This document shows, in pieces, positions 1-6,471 of a stretch of 15,249 nt of DNA (position 1 is the first letter of the stretch; every line of letters begins with the position of its first letter). The stretch lies in the NCBI GenBank assembly GCA_937892705.1, contig CALBGR010000022.1, forward strand, positions 1 through 15,249. Direction: 5' to 3'. This DNA is from an uncultured Candidatus Saccharibacteria bacterium. GTDB taxonomy: Bacteria > Patescibacteriota > Saccharimonadia > Saccharimonadales > UBA4665. The translations under genes and the position numbers were made by a program. The notes beneath the pieces were generated by a model that was given only the letters and a program-made list of their open reading frames with translations, did not search any database and was not told where the DNA came from.

Positions 1-75
1 TTCACGCAGCGCAAGGATAATCAGCCGGGTATCGAGCTCACTGCTACAGCATTGAGAACCGAAGCTGATTTATAA
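1..75 (+). CDS. C-terminal end of a + strand gene cut by the left edge
   Basis: An open frame enters from the left edge and ends at TAA (73-75), giving 24 residues that are hydrophilic and mildly charged (ending TEADL). The stop lies 3 bp before the stop of the convergent sortase gene, a packing typical of this window. The fragment is too short to name a family. It could be a chance open frame, but its position up against a convergent real gene favours a genuine gene end. Confidence 0.45.
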   Translation, partial: FTQRKDNQPGIELTATALRTEADL

Positions 76-78
76 CCG

Positions 79-1359
79 TTAGAATAGCCAGTCAGTAAGA
101 CGGCTCCAAAGAGATGTTGGCGGGCCGATAAGGTCATTTTTATCAGCATCGGAGTCTTGAGCTGGGGTTTGTGAAGCTTCGGTGTTGGTGGCGGGATCAG
201 GACTTACCTGCTCGCCCCATACCACTAAACGGTTGAGTGTCGTGCCTGGTGGATCGCAAGTAATAAGTGCTGCGGTAGCAGGCTTGCCCTCTACTGGATT
301 TAATACCCATGTTTCGCTTGGTTTGACTACTTTTTTATCAAACACTTTATAGGCGTACACCTTTTGGTTGTAGGTTAAATAAAACATGTCGCCTGGCTGC
401 AGGTTGTTTAACAGTACGAATGCGAACTTATACTTACCAGGATTGAAGATATTGTTGCTGGAGTGGCCAAAGAATGCGGCGTTACCCTGCTCGCCCGGAC
501 GGCTTGTGCTTGGATAATGTATCACGCCATTTTCCAGTCCCTTTTGCACCACATCTTCTGACATAGAAGTAAGACTATAATCTACCGGTATTTCTACATT
601 GATTTTAGGAATTATAACTTTTGTGGTGCCGTCTGCTGCAATGCCGTCGTTATTGAGAATGATCGGTGTTGCGCTAACATTGCGGCTTGGTTGGATAAAC
701 GGCGCAATAATCATTTCATTAAATAAGCCAAACAGTAGAATAATGAGTACTGTGCCACCTACTGCAAGGCCGAAGAATAATGACTGCAGTGGATGTGGTT
801 TACCATGTTTCGCATTGGCCGAGAGCTTTTGATGGATGCTATCTTTGATGTCGCGGGTTGATCGTGCGTCACGAAGCCGTTTGTGCGCGGCGGTAGGTGT
901 GGCGATTTCGTGCTTTGATACTACAATGCCGTTTTGTGGCGACGCTGGCTGGTTCTGCTGTTCGACAAATTTTGCATACCGCGAATGTTTGGCTTGTTCG
1001 GCATAGAATTCTCGCCATACCTCATGCTTCTCCGCTTCCGGCAGGTTTGTGTAGTATTCGTGCCACTTTGTTTGGATTTCGGCAACAGAGGTAGCTTTTT
1101 GCTGTAGTTCCTGTAAAAAACGTTGATGTTTGGATAGTGGCTGATGGTGGTGTGCGATTTCGGTCAATTCTTGTTTTGTATCAGGCGGTTCAGCATAAAT
1201 GGCTGCAAGCTTTTGACGGATAATATTGGCCGCAGCATTCTGATCTTTGCTCGGCTCGCTTGGCTGGATGGATTTCTTGCTTTTTGGCAGCACATAACCA
1301 GATGATTTTGTATCATCCTGATCAGCGTTAGAGCTTGGGAATAGTGGGTTCTGCGCCAT
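79..1359 (-). CDS. Sortase with long cytoplasmic N-terminal extension and single TM anchor
   Basis: A 426-residue sortase (cysteine transpeptidase) that would attach or polymerise surface proteins on the outer face of the membrane. The catalytic triad is visible: His299 in FFGHSS, Cys368 in ALITCDPPG and Arg377 in LNRLVV, in the order and spacing of the family. One transmembrane helix lies at about 192-216, so the catalytic domain (about 245-385) is outside. Residues 1-190 are a hydrophilic, Gln/Lys/Glu-rich region predicted to be cytoplasmic and probably helical at 60-135, with several Trp and Tyr. Most sortases have only a short N-terminal tail. A Pro/Thr/Asp-rich tail follows the catalytic domain (386-426). 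The start at 1359 has an SD (GGAAGG) 10 nt upstream. I cannot assign a sortase class, and no LPxTG-type substrate is visible in the window. Confidence 0.9.
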   Translation of the reverse strand: MAQNPLFPSSNADQDDTKSSGYVLPKSKKSIQPSEPSKDQNAAANIIRQKLAAIYAEPPDTKQELTEIAHHHQPLSKHQRFLQELQQKATSVAEIQTKWHEYYTNLPEAEKHEVWREFYAEQAKHSRYAKFVEQQNQPASPQNGIVVSKHEIATPTAAHKRLRDARSTRDIKDSIHQKLSANAKHGKPHPLQSLFFGLAVGGTVLIILLFGLFNEMIIAPFIQPSRNVSATPIILNNDGIAADGTTKVIIPKINVEIPVDYSLTSMSEDVVQKGLENGVIHYPSTSRPGEQGNAAFFGHSSNNIFNPGKYKFAFVLLNNLQPGDMFYLTYNQKVYAYKVFDKKVVKPSETWVLNPVEGKPATAALITCDPPGTTLNRLVVWGEQVSPDPATNTEASQTPAQDSDADKNDLIGPPTSLWSRLTDWLF

Positions 1360-1382
1360 AATTTGCTAGCCTTCCATGTATA

Positions 1383-1388
1383 ATTATA
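1383..1388 (-). promoter_or_regulatory. -10 element (TATAAT) of the sortase gene
   Basis: A perfect TATAAT on the - strand places the transcription start near 1376, leaving a leader of about 17 nt that contains the GGAAGG ribosome binding site. The -35 match (TAGGTA at 1406-1411, 17-nt spacer) is weak. Confidence 0.5.
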
Positions 1389-1466
1389 GTACAATATACC
1401 TCTGTTACCTATGCTTGTCGGGCGGATGGTAAGTAAGAGTTTGTAAAACCATAGCTAAAAACAATA

Positions 1467-1553
1467 GGGCGAGTGGCGGAATTGGTAGACGCGCTAGACT
1501 CAAAATCTGGTGAGCATTAGCTCGTGAGGGTTCGAGTCCCTCCTCGCCCACCA
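1467..1553 (+). tRNA. tRNA-Leu (anticodon CAA)
   Basis: A class II tRNA with encoded CCA. The acceptor arm pairs GGGCGAG (1467-1473) with CTCGCCC (1543-1549), followed by discriminator A1550 and CCA (1551-1553). The D-arm carries GGTAGAC-like residues. The anticodon stem CTAGA/TCTGG (with G-T pairs) closes the 7-nt loop CTCAAAA, giving anticodon CAA at 1501-1503, which reads UUG. A long variable arm follows, then a T-arm GAGGG-TTCGAGT-CCCTC. The long variable arm, CAA anticodon and A73 together identify tRNA-Leu. No clear promoter is visible immediately upstream. Confidence 0.97.
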
Positions 1554-1590
1554 AATAAAGGCCGGTCGTTATGACCGGTTTTTATTTGGT
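1536..1590 (+). repeat. Left copy of a 55-bp exact direct repeat (tRNA-Leu 3' end plus terminator)
   Basis: These 55 bp are identical to 1715-1769 by direct reading: the last 15 nt of the tRNA body (from GTCCC in the T-arm), CCA and the complete terminator hairpin. The identity stops one base after the terminator (T at 1591, G at 1770). A direct repeat whose left copy completes a tRNA gene is the arrangement left by site-specific integration at a tRNA 3' end, although a local duplication would look the same. Confidence 0.85.
1551..1589 (+). terminator. Rho-independent terminator of tRNA-Leu
   Basis: A very long hairpin starts on the CCA itself. CCAAATAAA (1551-1559) pairs with TTTATTTGG (1581-1589), the core CCGGTC/GACCGG (1562-1567 with 1573-1578) is joined to it by two G-T pairs, and the loop is GTTAT. 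The T-rich right arm acts as the U-tract. The GC-rich core followed by TTTTTATTT is a classical intrinsic terminator. Confidence 0.85.
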
Positions 1591-1714
1591 TTTGATAAAG
1601 TGGGACGAGAACCCGAAAAGAGTGAGTGGACGCGAACGAAGGGTTCGGTGAAGCGAAAACTCTCGCAGAAATGTATTTCGAGAACGTTTGAGCGGAAAAG
1701 GGCTTTAGCCCGCT
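1591..1714 (+). other. 124-bp non-coding element between the two tRNA-tail repeats
   Basis: No ORF of note is present. The sequence is rich in internal complementarity: GAACCC (1609-1614) with GGGTTC (1641-1646), CGAGA (1606-1610) with TCTCG (1661-1665), and a hairpin at 1691-1714 (AGCGG...CCGCT enclosing GGGC/GCCC). GTGGGaCGAG (1600-1609) can pair with CTCGCCCAC (1722-1730) in the right-hand repeat, closing the whole stretch like an acceptor stem. It could be a structured RNA, a decayed tRNA-like sequence or the scar of an integrated element. I do not recognise a known family. Confidence 0.4.
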
Positions 1715-1769
1715 GTCCCTCCTCGCCCACCAAATAAAGGCCGGTCGTTATGACCGGTTTTTATTTGGT
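1715..1769 (+). repeat. Right copy of the 55-bp exact direct repeat
   Basis: Exact copy of 1536-1590, offset 179 bp. It contains the 3' end of tRNA-Leu without the rest of the tRNA, and a second complete terminator hairpin. Being this far from its parent gene without mutations implies a recent duplication, gene conversion or maintained function. Confidence 0.85.
1730..1768 (+). terminator. Second copy of the tRNA-Leu terminator hairpin
   Basis: Identical hairpin to 1551-1589 (core CCGGTC/GACCGG, loop GTTAT, flanking AAATAAA/TTTATTT). It would end transcription through the 1591-1714 element and insulate the promoter at 1800-1828 from tRNA transcription. Confidence 0.75.
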
Positions 1770-1799
1770 GGTGCTAAATTAGGTCAAGAAAAATAAAAT

Positions 1800-1828
1800 A
1801 TGACAAAAATGGAAAAGTGTGGTATAAT
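1800..1828 (+). promoter_or_regulatory. Sigma70-type promoter of the PDE-like gene
   Basis: ATGACA (1800-1805), a 17-bp spacer and a perfect TATAAT (1823-1828). Transcription would start near 1835, giving a 5' leader of about 48 nt before the ATG at 1883. Confidence 0.75.
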
Positions 1829-1882
1829 ATAATTATAGACTTATCTATGTAGTACGAGACAGTAATTTAGTTGTTGAGACGT

Positions 1883-2848
1883 ATGGAAACGGTATTTTTT
1901 GAACAAGATCCGCAGCAGGAACGATTGCGGATGTATCAAAGTCGTATCGAAACGATGGAACATGAGTTCGGTGTGCCTAATGGTGTGATTACCGAGGAAA
2001 TGCGCCATGTTGGTGCTGAAATGTTATTGGATATCTATAACAGATATGGCGATCCAGCAAGTGAAACGTTTAAGCAATATCACAATGACAATCATGCACT
2101 TGATGTACTCGGGCGTGCCTGGAATCAGCTTCGGCTGCTAAAAACAGCGTTTCCTGATCGTTTTAACGATCACGACTATCGTTTGCTCCTTTTTGCTGCA
2201 ATTGGTCATGACAGCGTACATGGTACTGGCGGAGCTATGGGAAGTGATGAAGAGCAAAGTGCCGAGTGGACACTTGCGCACATGAGGCGCTTAGGCTTTG
2301 ACGAGACAGATGGTGTGCGGGTGCGTGAAGCAGTTGTTGCTACTACAGTGAAAACGCGTGAAGAAGATGGTGCCATTATTCAAACGTATATCCGTAAAAA
2401 CAGCAACGATCCGTTAAAGTTTATTATGGCGTATGCTGATATAAACGGCATGCTTATGGGCGGCTTGCCGGTATTTGCAAATGACAGTTTGAATCTGTAT
2501 CTTGAGCTGCAGCGCAAACAGGCATCGGATATAAAGGCCAATAAAGGTTCCTTGCAGGCATTTTTTGGCAGACAAATGCAATTTATCTACACCCGTCTTG
2601 AGGAGCTCGATAAAGATTATGCGTTTTACTTTAAAGATGATGCGAGTGTTGTTAAGCAATTATATTATGATACTTTCACGCGGGCTTCGCGGGATGCGTA
2701 CAGTGTAGTAAGGACTATTGATAGCCGGCCGCGCATCATGGAGCTTATTATCGACGACCTAGTGCGGGTTATTGATGAAACAGACGGTGACGAGCAGGAA
2801 AAGCTTGCGGTTGCAAAATACCAGCTGATGTGTCGTTTTAGTAATTAG
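1883..2848 (+). CDS. Class I cyclic-nucleotide phosphodiesterase-like HD protein
   Basis: A 321-residue HD-superfamily metal hydrolase that resembles eukaryotic-type class I cyclic nucleotide phosphodiesterases. Numbered from the ATG at 1883, it has YHN with candidate general-acid His67 and metal ligand His71 (YHNDNHALDV), His109-Asp110 and His113 (IGHDSVH), and late metal ligand Asp186 (AYADINGM). Further on is RQMQFI with Gln231 and Phe234, which line up with the purine-binding Gln and the Phe clamp (SQVGFI) of PDE4. The expected role is hydrolysis of cAMP, cGMP or a related cyclic nucleotide; the substrate is inferred. There is no signal peptide, TM or attached sensor domain, so it is probably cytosolic. 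TTG codons at 1871 and 1874 are alternative starts and no strong SD decides between them. The stop overlaps the convergent next gene by 11 bp. Confidence 0.8.
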   Translation: METVFFEQDPQQERLRMYQSRIETMEHEFGVPNGVITEEMRHVGAEMLLDIYNRYGDPASETFKQYHNDNHALDVLGRAWNQLRLLKTAFPDRFNDHDYRLLLFAAIGHDSVHGTGGAMGSDEEQSAEWTLAHMRRLGFDETDGVRVREAVVATTVKTREEDGAIIQTYIRKNSNDPLKFIMAYADINGMLMGGLPVFANDSLNLYLELQRKQASDIKANKGSLQAFFGRQMQFIYTRLEELDKDYAFYFKDDASVVKQLYYDTFTRASRDAYSVVRTIDSRPRIMELIIDDLVRVIDETDGDEQEKLAVAKYQLMCRFSN

Positions 2849-3554
2849 GCAAGCCGTTTTTGAACTTCTGAATTTTTACAGGACCGACGGTAAGCTCACT
2901 TGGTGCTACTGCTTCTACAGCTTCTATCACCTGTTTTGGAATTTCAGATTGGAATTTGCCAATTGATACGTGAGGTATAGGGTATGGATTAAGTTCAGTA
3001 TCATTAAGTGTGTTGCACATATCTGCAAGTATATGCATCTCTTGTTGTAACTCATCACTATCCAGTTCTAGTGCTAGTGTTGGTGTGTGTTTGGAGCCAA
3101 CCTGAATAACGCCCTTTACTCCAACTTTGCCCAGTGGTCGATAAAATGACGACTTCAATGCTTCTTTAACATGCTGCACTAGAAATTCATATGAATCAGG
3201 CACGATGTCTTTATAGGTCGCGAGGGTGCCAAGTACGTGAGGTCTATTAAGTAGCGTTATGTGTTTAGGATTTCGTGCTTTGTATGGTGTGTCTGGTGTA
3301 GGTAAGCCTGATAACATGGCAAGTAATAATGTGGTCGCAGTAGCATTTTCGCGTATTAGTGGACGATAGATATGTATTTCGTTCTGTGTGTGAGTATGTT
3401 CAAGTGCTGGTGGGCGTGTGCGTGTTGTGTGTCTTTGGACTGCGCGGGCAAATTTACGGCCAATGGGTTCAATATTAGCCTCGTTATCCTCAATGTAATC
3501 AATATATTCGGCAGATTGCAGTGCTGTCTGAGATGGGCGGTTAAGTAGTAGCAT
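2838..3554 (-). CDS. 2H-phosphoesterase-like protein
   Basis: A 238-residue protein with two H-x-[ST] motifs typical of the 2H phosphoesterase superfamily (LigT, cyclic phosphodiesterases): His98-Ile-Thr100 (KHITLLNRP) and His195-Val-Ser197 (PHVSIGKF), about 97 residues apart, each with the hydrophobic strand context of the family. Such enzymes act on 2',3'-cyclic or 2'-5' phosphodiester bonds in RNA ends or nucleotides; the substrate here is unknown. Residues 1-95 are an extra N-terminal part, rich in Arg, His and Thr, that I cannot place. The start at 3554 has an SD (AAGGAA) about 6 nt upstream. A possible promoter (TTGAAA, 17 nt, TAAAGT) lies in the 91-bp AT-rich gap before it. The stop overlaps the convergent PDE-like gene by 11 bp. 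Family assignment is moderate because it rests on two short motifs. Confidence 0.6.
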   Translation of the reverse strand: MLLLNRPSQTALQSAEYIDYIEDNEANIEPIGRKFARAVQRHTTRTRPPALEHTHTQNEIHIYRPLIRENATATTLLLAMLSGLPTPDTPYKARNPKHITLLNRPHVLGTLATYKDIVPDSYEFLVQHVKEALKSSFYRPLGKVGVKGVIQVGSKHTPTLALELDSDELQQEMHILADMCNTLNDTELNPYPIPHVSIGKFQSEIPKQVIEAVEAVAPSELTVGPVKIQKFKNGLPNY

Positions 3555-3645
3555 TGCTGTTCCTTGTGATAATGACGAACTTTACCATAATTATTGTAGA
3601 ATTTCAATAAAGCTTACTCTATGTCATGGTGCTACCTATAGTGTA

Positions 3646-4434
3646 TTAGGCTACTAATGAGGTTGTGAGTGCTTCAAAGGATTTTGCCGGGTTTTGGAGC
3701 CACCAAACACTTGCATGAGCGGCGGTTTTAAGGTGCCAGGTCTTTTTGTCTTGCGTCAAGGGCGTGCTGCTTACCTGTCCGCTTACAGCTACAAATGTAT
3801 GATCGAGATGTTCGGTAATGATGTTGGCGGAATATGTTTGCGTAAACTGATGCAGTGCATGAACGATCTGGAGCATATCCATCTGGGATGTGATTGCAAT
3901 GTCAAATTGGCTATGTGTGGCGATTTGCTGCAATTGCGCCAGACTCACGACTAGAGTTGTTTCTGGCCGACGAAGGAGTGTTTTGGGTGATTTTACAAAA
4001 TAATCTACGGCGTCATCTGTGAGAGTGAGTTGACCAGGGTGTTTTGTCAAAAAGCTTTCAAGTAGTATGGCCGTTTCACTGTTTCTGCCAAAATCTCCCG
4101 CAAGTAGTGTGCTGTCTGCCCATTGAGCAGCTGGTAGTATTTCGCCCAAAGCGCTTTGTGCGAAGCTGCCGCTTGGTGTGCTTGGTGTAAATTCAGCTTC
4201 AGGCACGAGCTTGCCTACGATTTTTTGCAGCGCATCGGGTAGGATGACACGCGCGACGTCTATGCCGGCTTTTAGTGCTTCATTATATGCGGTTGCGGGC
4301 GCAGTAAAGCCGTGTAAATTGCCGCCGATAATGCATAGCTTCCCGGCAAATTGCCGGTTTTCTGGCCGGTTCCAGATAATATCAGGAAACAGCGGCTTGT
4401 CTTTTGTTTGCTGCACCCAAAAATTCGGTTTCAT
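3646..4434 (-). CDS. NAD(P)HX dehydratase-like (ribokinase fold) protein, apparently degenerate
   Basis: A 262-residue protein whose N-terminal half follows the YjeF C-terminal/NnrD pattern: GKLCIIGGN (31-39), A-rich helix ALKAGIDVARV (53-63), LVPEAEF (76-82), LLAGDFGRN (110-118, in place of the GPGLG loop) and LTLTDDAVDYF (136-146, in place of the DADAL strand). NnrD repairs hydrated NADH/NADPH using ADP or ATP. The C-terminal GTGD motif, which carries the catalytic Asp, and the NPTG region cannot be found, so it may have lost activity or changed substrate. The start at 4434 has no SD; instead TGC-TACACT lies 6 nt upstream, which suggests a leaderless transcript. A 91-bp gap separates it from the next downstream gene. 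Confidence 0.5.
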   Translation of the reverse strand: MKPNFWVQQTKDKPLFPDIIWNRPENRQFAGKLCIIGGNLHGFTAPATAYNEALKAGIDVARVILPDALQKIVGKLVPEAEFTPSTPSGSFAQSALGEILPAAQWADSTLLAGDFGRNSETAILLESFLTKHPGQLTLTDDAVDYFVKSPKTLLRRPETTLVVSLAQLQQIATHSQFDIAITSQMDMLQIVHALHQFTQTYSANIITEHLDHTFVAVSGQVSSTPLTQDKKTWHLKTAAHASVWWLQNPAKSFEALTTSLVA

Positions 4435-4440
4435 ATCTTT

Positions 4441-4449
4441 AGTGTAGCA
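4441..4449 (-). promoter_or_regulatory. Extended -10 element directly upstream of the NnrD-like gene
   Basis: TGC followed by TACACT on the - strand, with exactly 6 nt to the ATG at 4434, so the predicted +1 is the A of the AUG. No SD is present. The -35 region is weak. Confidence 0.45.
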
Positions 4450-4474
4450 AAACTGATGGTTTTAATCTGTACGG

Positions 4475-4936
4475 CTAAAGATTTTTTACAATTTCTAAGT
4501 GCGCGTTTGTCATATGGTTTTGATTATCAAATGTAAAGGTAGTTTTTAATTTTTTACCTTGCAGTACTAGTGGTAGCCAGACGATATCATCGTCCCACAT
4601 TTCTGCATACGGGATTTCAGAAATTCGAAACCACCGTGGTGCCATCTCTTCAGTTTCGTGCGGCTCGCCTTCCCAATGTCGTGTGACAAATGTATGTACA
4701 GTGATATTGTCTGTTTCTCTTGGGAAGATAAATTCGTGCACTGCTACTTTTTCTAAGGTTTTTGGTACAACGCCAATTTCTTCTTGGCATTCCCGCACAG
4801 CGGCTTGTTCTAGTGTTTCATCTGGCTCAATTTTGCCGCCTACGCCATTCCAGTGCCCTGCACCAAAGCCTCGCTTTTTCATGGCCAGCAAAATCTTATC
4901 GTCTTTTAGTAAAAATAAAAGCGTGCATATTTTCAT
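4475..4936 (-). CDS. MTH1-type Nudix hydrolase (8-oxo-dGTP diphosphatase)
   Basis: A 153-residue Nudix enzyme expected to hydrolyse oxidised purine dNTPs such as 8-oxo-dGTP to the monophosphate, cleansing the nucleotide pool. The Nudix box is complete at 34-56 (GKIEPDE, then REC, QEEIGV), with metal-binding Glu49, Glu52 and Glu53. What makes it MTH1-like rather than a generic Nudix protein is the WNGVGGK segment (Trp29, Asn30) and MWDDDIVWLPLVLQGKK (113-129). The latter matches the human MTH1 segment carrying Trp117, Asp119 and Asp120 that recognises the oxidised base, here Trp114, Asp116 and Asp117. The start overlaps the stop of the upstream iminopeptidase gene by 4 bp (ATGA), so the two are probably translationally coupled. 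Confidence 0.9.
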   Translation of the reverse strand: MKICTLLFLLKDDKILLAMKKRGFGAGHWNGVGGKIEPDETLEQAAVRECQEEIGVVPKTLEKVAVHEFIFPRETDNITVHTFVTRHWEGEPHETEEMAPRWFRISEIPYAEMWDDDIVWLPLVLQGKKLKTTFTFDNQNHMTNAHLEIVKNL

Positions 4937-5865
4937 GAGTTTTCTTTACTTAGCTGTAGTAGCAAACTGCGCATCACATCGTGAGTGCCACGGTCATTAC
5001 TATGCCCTGCCTGGGTCCAAACAAGTTCGCTATTTGGCAAACGCTTATGGAGTTCATATGCTGTTTGCGGCGGGCATATAAAATCGTATCTGCCTTGTAC
5101 AAGCCATATAGGCATGGTTAATTTGTGAGCATTGTCTAAAATATAGTTTTCAGGCAAAAAACACGACTGAGACATGTAATGCACTTCAATGCGCGGACTG
5201 GTTGGATCAAATGTTTCTTCGTCAAATGGCTGTTCGCTAAATCGGTCATCAAGACGCAGCAGTGGACCAAGTGTATTTTCGTAAATATAGCCGGACTTGC
5301 GCTGCGCCGCTGGGCTGCCGTGTAGGATTTGTTCGTAATGATACTTTATGGGGTCATTGTGGTATTTTTTAGGGGTGCGTGCAAGCAGTTTTTCCCACAC
5401 TTCAGGAAAATGTGTGCGAAATACACCACTGCGGAAATACTCTATTTCGGCTTTTGTGCCGGTAAAAATACCACTGAGTACCATGGTGTGAATACGCTTC
5501 GGATGTGCGATTGCATATGCAAGTGCAAGCGCTGAACCCCACGAACTGCCGGTGATGATGTATTTCTGAAGACGCAGCTTATCAGCAATTTTTTCGATAT
5601 CTTCTACAAGGTCTTGGGTGGTGTTGTGTTCCAGCGAGCCAAATGGCGTGCTGTTACCAACACCGCGTTGATCAAAAAAGATGACGCGTTGTTTGGTTGG
5701 GTCGAAGCGTCGCTTGTGGCGGTCGCTGGCACCATATCCCGGACCGCCGTGCAGAAATATGATCGGCAGCGAAGCATCTTTTTTACCCCAGTCTTGTACA
5801 TACAGTTGGTGACCGCCGCCAACAGCAAGCATAAATTCTTTATTAGTGTATGTATCTGGCGTCAT
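4933..5865 (-). CDS. pip: Proline iminopeptidase (prolyl aminopeptidase)
   Basis: A 310-residue alpha/beta hydrolase that removes N-terminal proline from peptides (S33 family). Motifs in order are HGGPG at 39-43 (oxyanion hole), FFDQRGVGNS at 63-72, the nucleophile elbow GSSWGS with Ser108, GRYD with Asp261, and AGHS with His288: a complete catalytic triad and the signature spacing and length of Pip. There is no signal peptide, so it is cytosolic, presumably recycling imported or degraded peptides. It lies 35 bp downstream of yjjX and overlaps the Nudix gene by 4 bp. A purine-rich GAGAGGGAAG lies about 15 nt upstream of the ATG, rather far for a good SD. Confidence 0.93.
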   Translation of the reverse strand: MTPDTYTNKEFMLAVGGGHQLYVQDWGKKDASLPIIFLHGGPGYGASDRHKRRFDPTKQRVIFFDQRGVGNSTPFGSLEHNTTQDLVEDIEKIADKLRLQKYIITGSSWGSALALAYAIAHPKRIHTMVLSGIFTGTKAEIEYFRSGVFRTHFPEVWEKLLARTPKKYHNDPIKYHYEQILHGSPAAQRKSGYIYENTLGPLLRLDDRFSEQPFDEETFDPTSPRIEVHYMSQSCFLPENYILDNAHKLTMPIWLVQGRYDFICPPQTAYELHKRLPNSELVWTQAGHSNDRGTHDVMRSLLLQLSKENS

Positions 5866-5900
5866 AAGTCTATTTATGCTTCCCTCTCGTTATGTTTGTT

Positions 5901-6452
5901 TTATCGTTTTTTGCCATGTTGATACTCTTCTTTCATGAGGCCGCAAAGTGCTAAATATACAGCGATTTTAGAAGATTCAACTCTGTCTAGTTGGTTATTT
6001 GACAGCCAGCCGTTATAGCCTTCTTTTTTGCCGATATCTTTCAGGTTGTATTCTATTTCCATTGCGTCGTTGAGTGTTTTACCATCGCGCAGATGAGCAA
6101 GGAGGTTGGGTGGAATGGGATATGCTGGTCCGGAGCCTATTTCGTATTCACCAGTGACGCGATCAAGTACACATGCCCATGTTTGCTCGTATGCATGTTC
6201 TTGGCCATTCAGTGCTACGAAATTTAGCCCCCCTTCTATGCCGACAGAAAAGCGCACTCCTTCTTTTTGGCAGTTTTTGGCGCGGTTATATGCACCCAGT
6301 GCGGTTTCTTCAGGACTCATAGGCTGGTCGCTGACACCCGAAGGTACTGACATAGTGTGAAATAGTATTTCTTCTTTGGGAAACTGCATTACAAAAGCAT
6401 TTTGAGCTGCTTCCAGTTTCACCTTGTTCTCCGACGCTACAACTACTTCCAT
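5901..6452 (-). CDS. yjjX: Inosine/xanthosine triphosphatase (YjjX/DUF84 family)
   Basis: A 183-residue NTPase of the YjjX family, which hydrolyses non-canonical purine nucleotides (ITP, XTP) and so protects nucleic acids. Family marks are ASENKVKLEAAQNAF near the N-terminus, SGVSDQPMSPEETALGAYNRAK at about 38-59, VGIEGGL at about 70-76 and GSGPAYPIPP at about 106-115. Length is normal. It follows leuA by 19 bp and precedes pip by 35 bp, all on the same strand. The start has no SD but has a TGT-TACACT -10-like element 6 nt upstream, immediately after the leuA stop codon, so it may have its own leaderless transcript besides read-through from leuA. Confidence 0.88.
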   Translation of the reverse strand: MEVVVASENKVKLEAAQNAFVMQFPKEEILFHTMSVPSGVSDQPMSPEETALGAYNRAKNCQKEGVRFSVGIEGGLNFVALNGQEHAYEQTWACVLDRVTGEYEIGSGPAYPIPPNLLAHLRDGKTLNDAMEIEYNLKDIGKKEGYNGWLSNNQLDRVESSKIAVYLALCGLMKEEYQHGKKR

Positions 6453-6458
6453 GAGTTT

Positions 6459-6467
6459 AGTGTAACA
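6459..6467 (-). promoter_or_regulatory. Extended -10 element in the leuA-yjjX gap
   Basis: TGT followed by TACACT on the - strand, 6 nt before the yjjX ATG and within the 19-bp gap after leuA. Sequence and spacing are nearly the same as upstream of the NnrD-like gene (TACACTAAA in both). Confidence 0.45.
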
Positions 6468-6471
6468 GATA

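Noticed and set aside
1591..1769. CRISPR array or tandem repeat.
   Set aside because: Only two copies of the 55-bp unit exist, and they consist of a tRNA end and a terminator. There are no regular spacers and no cas genes.
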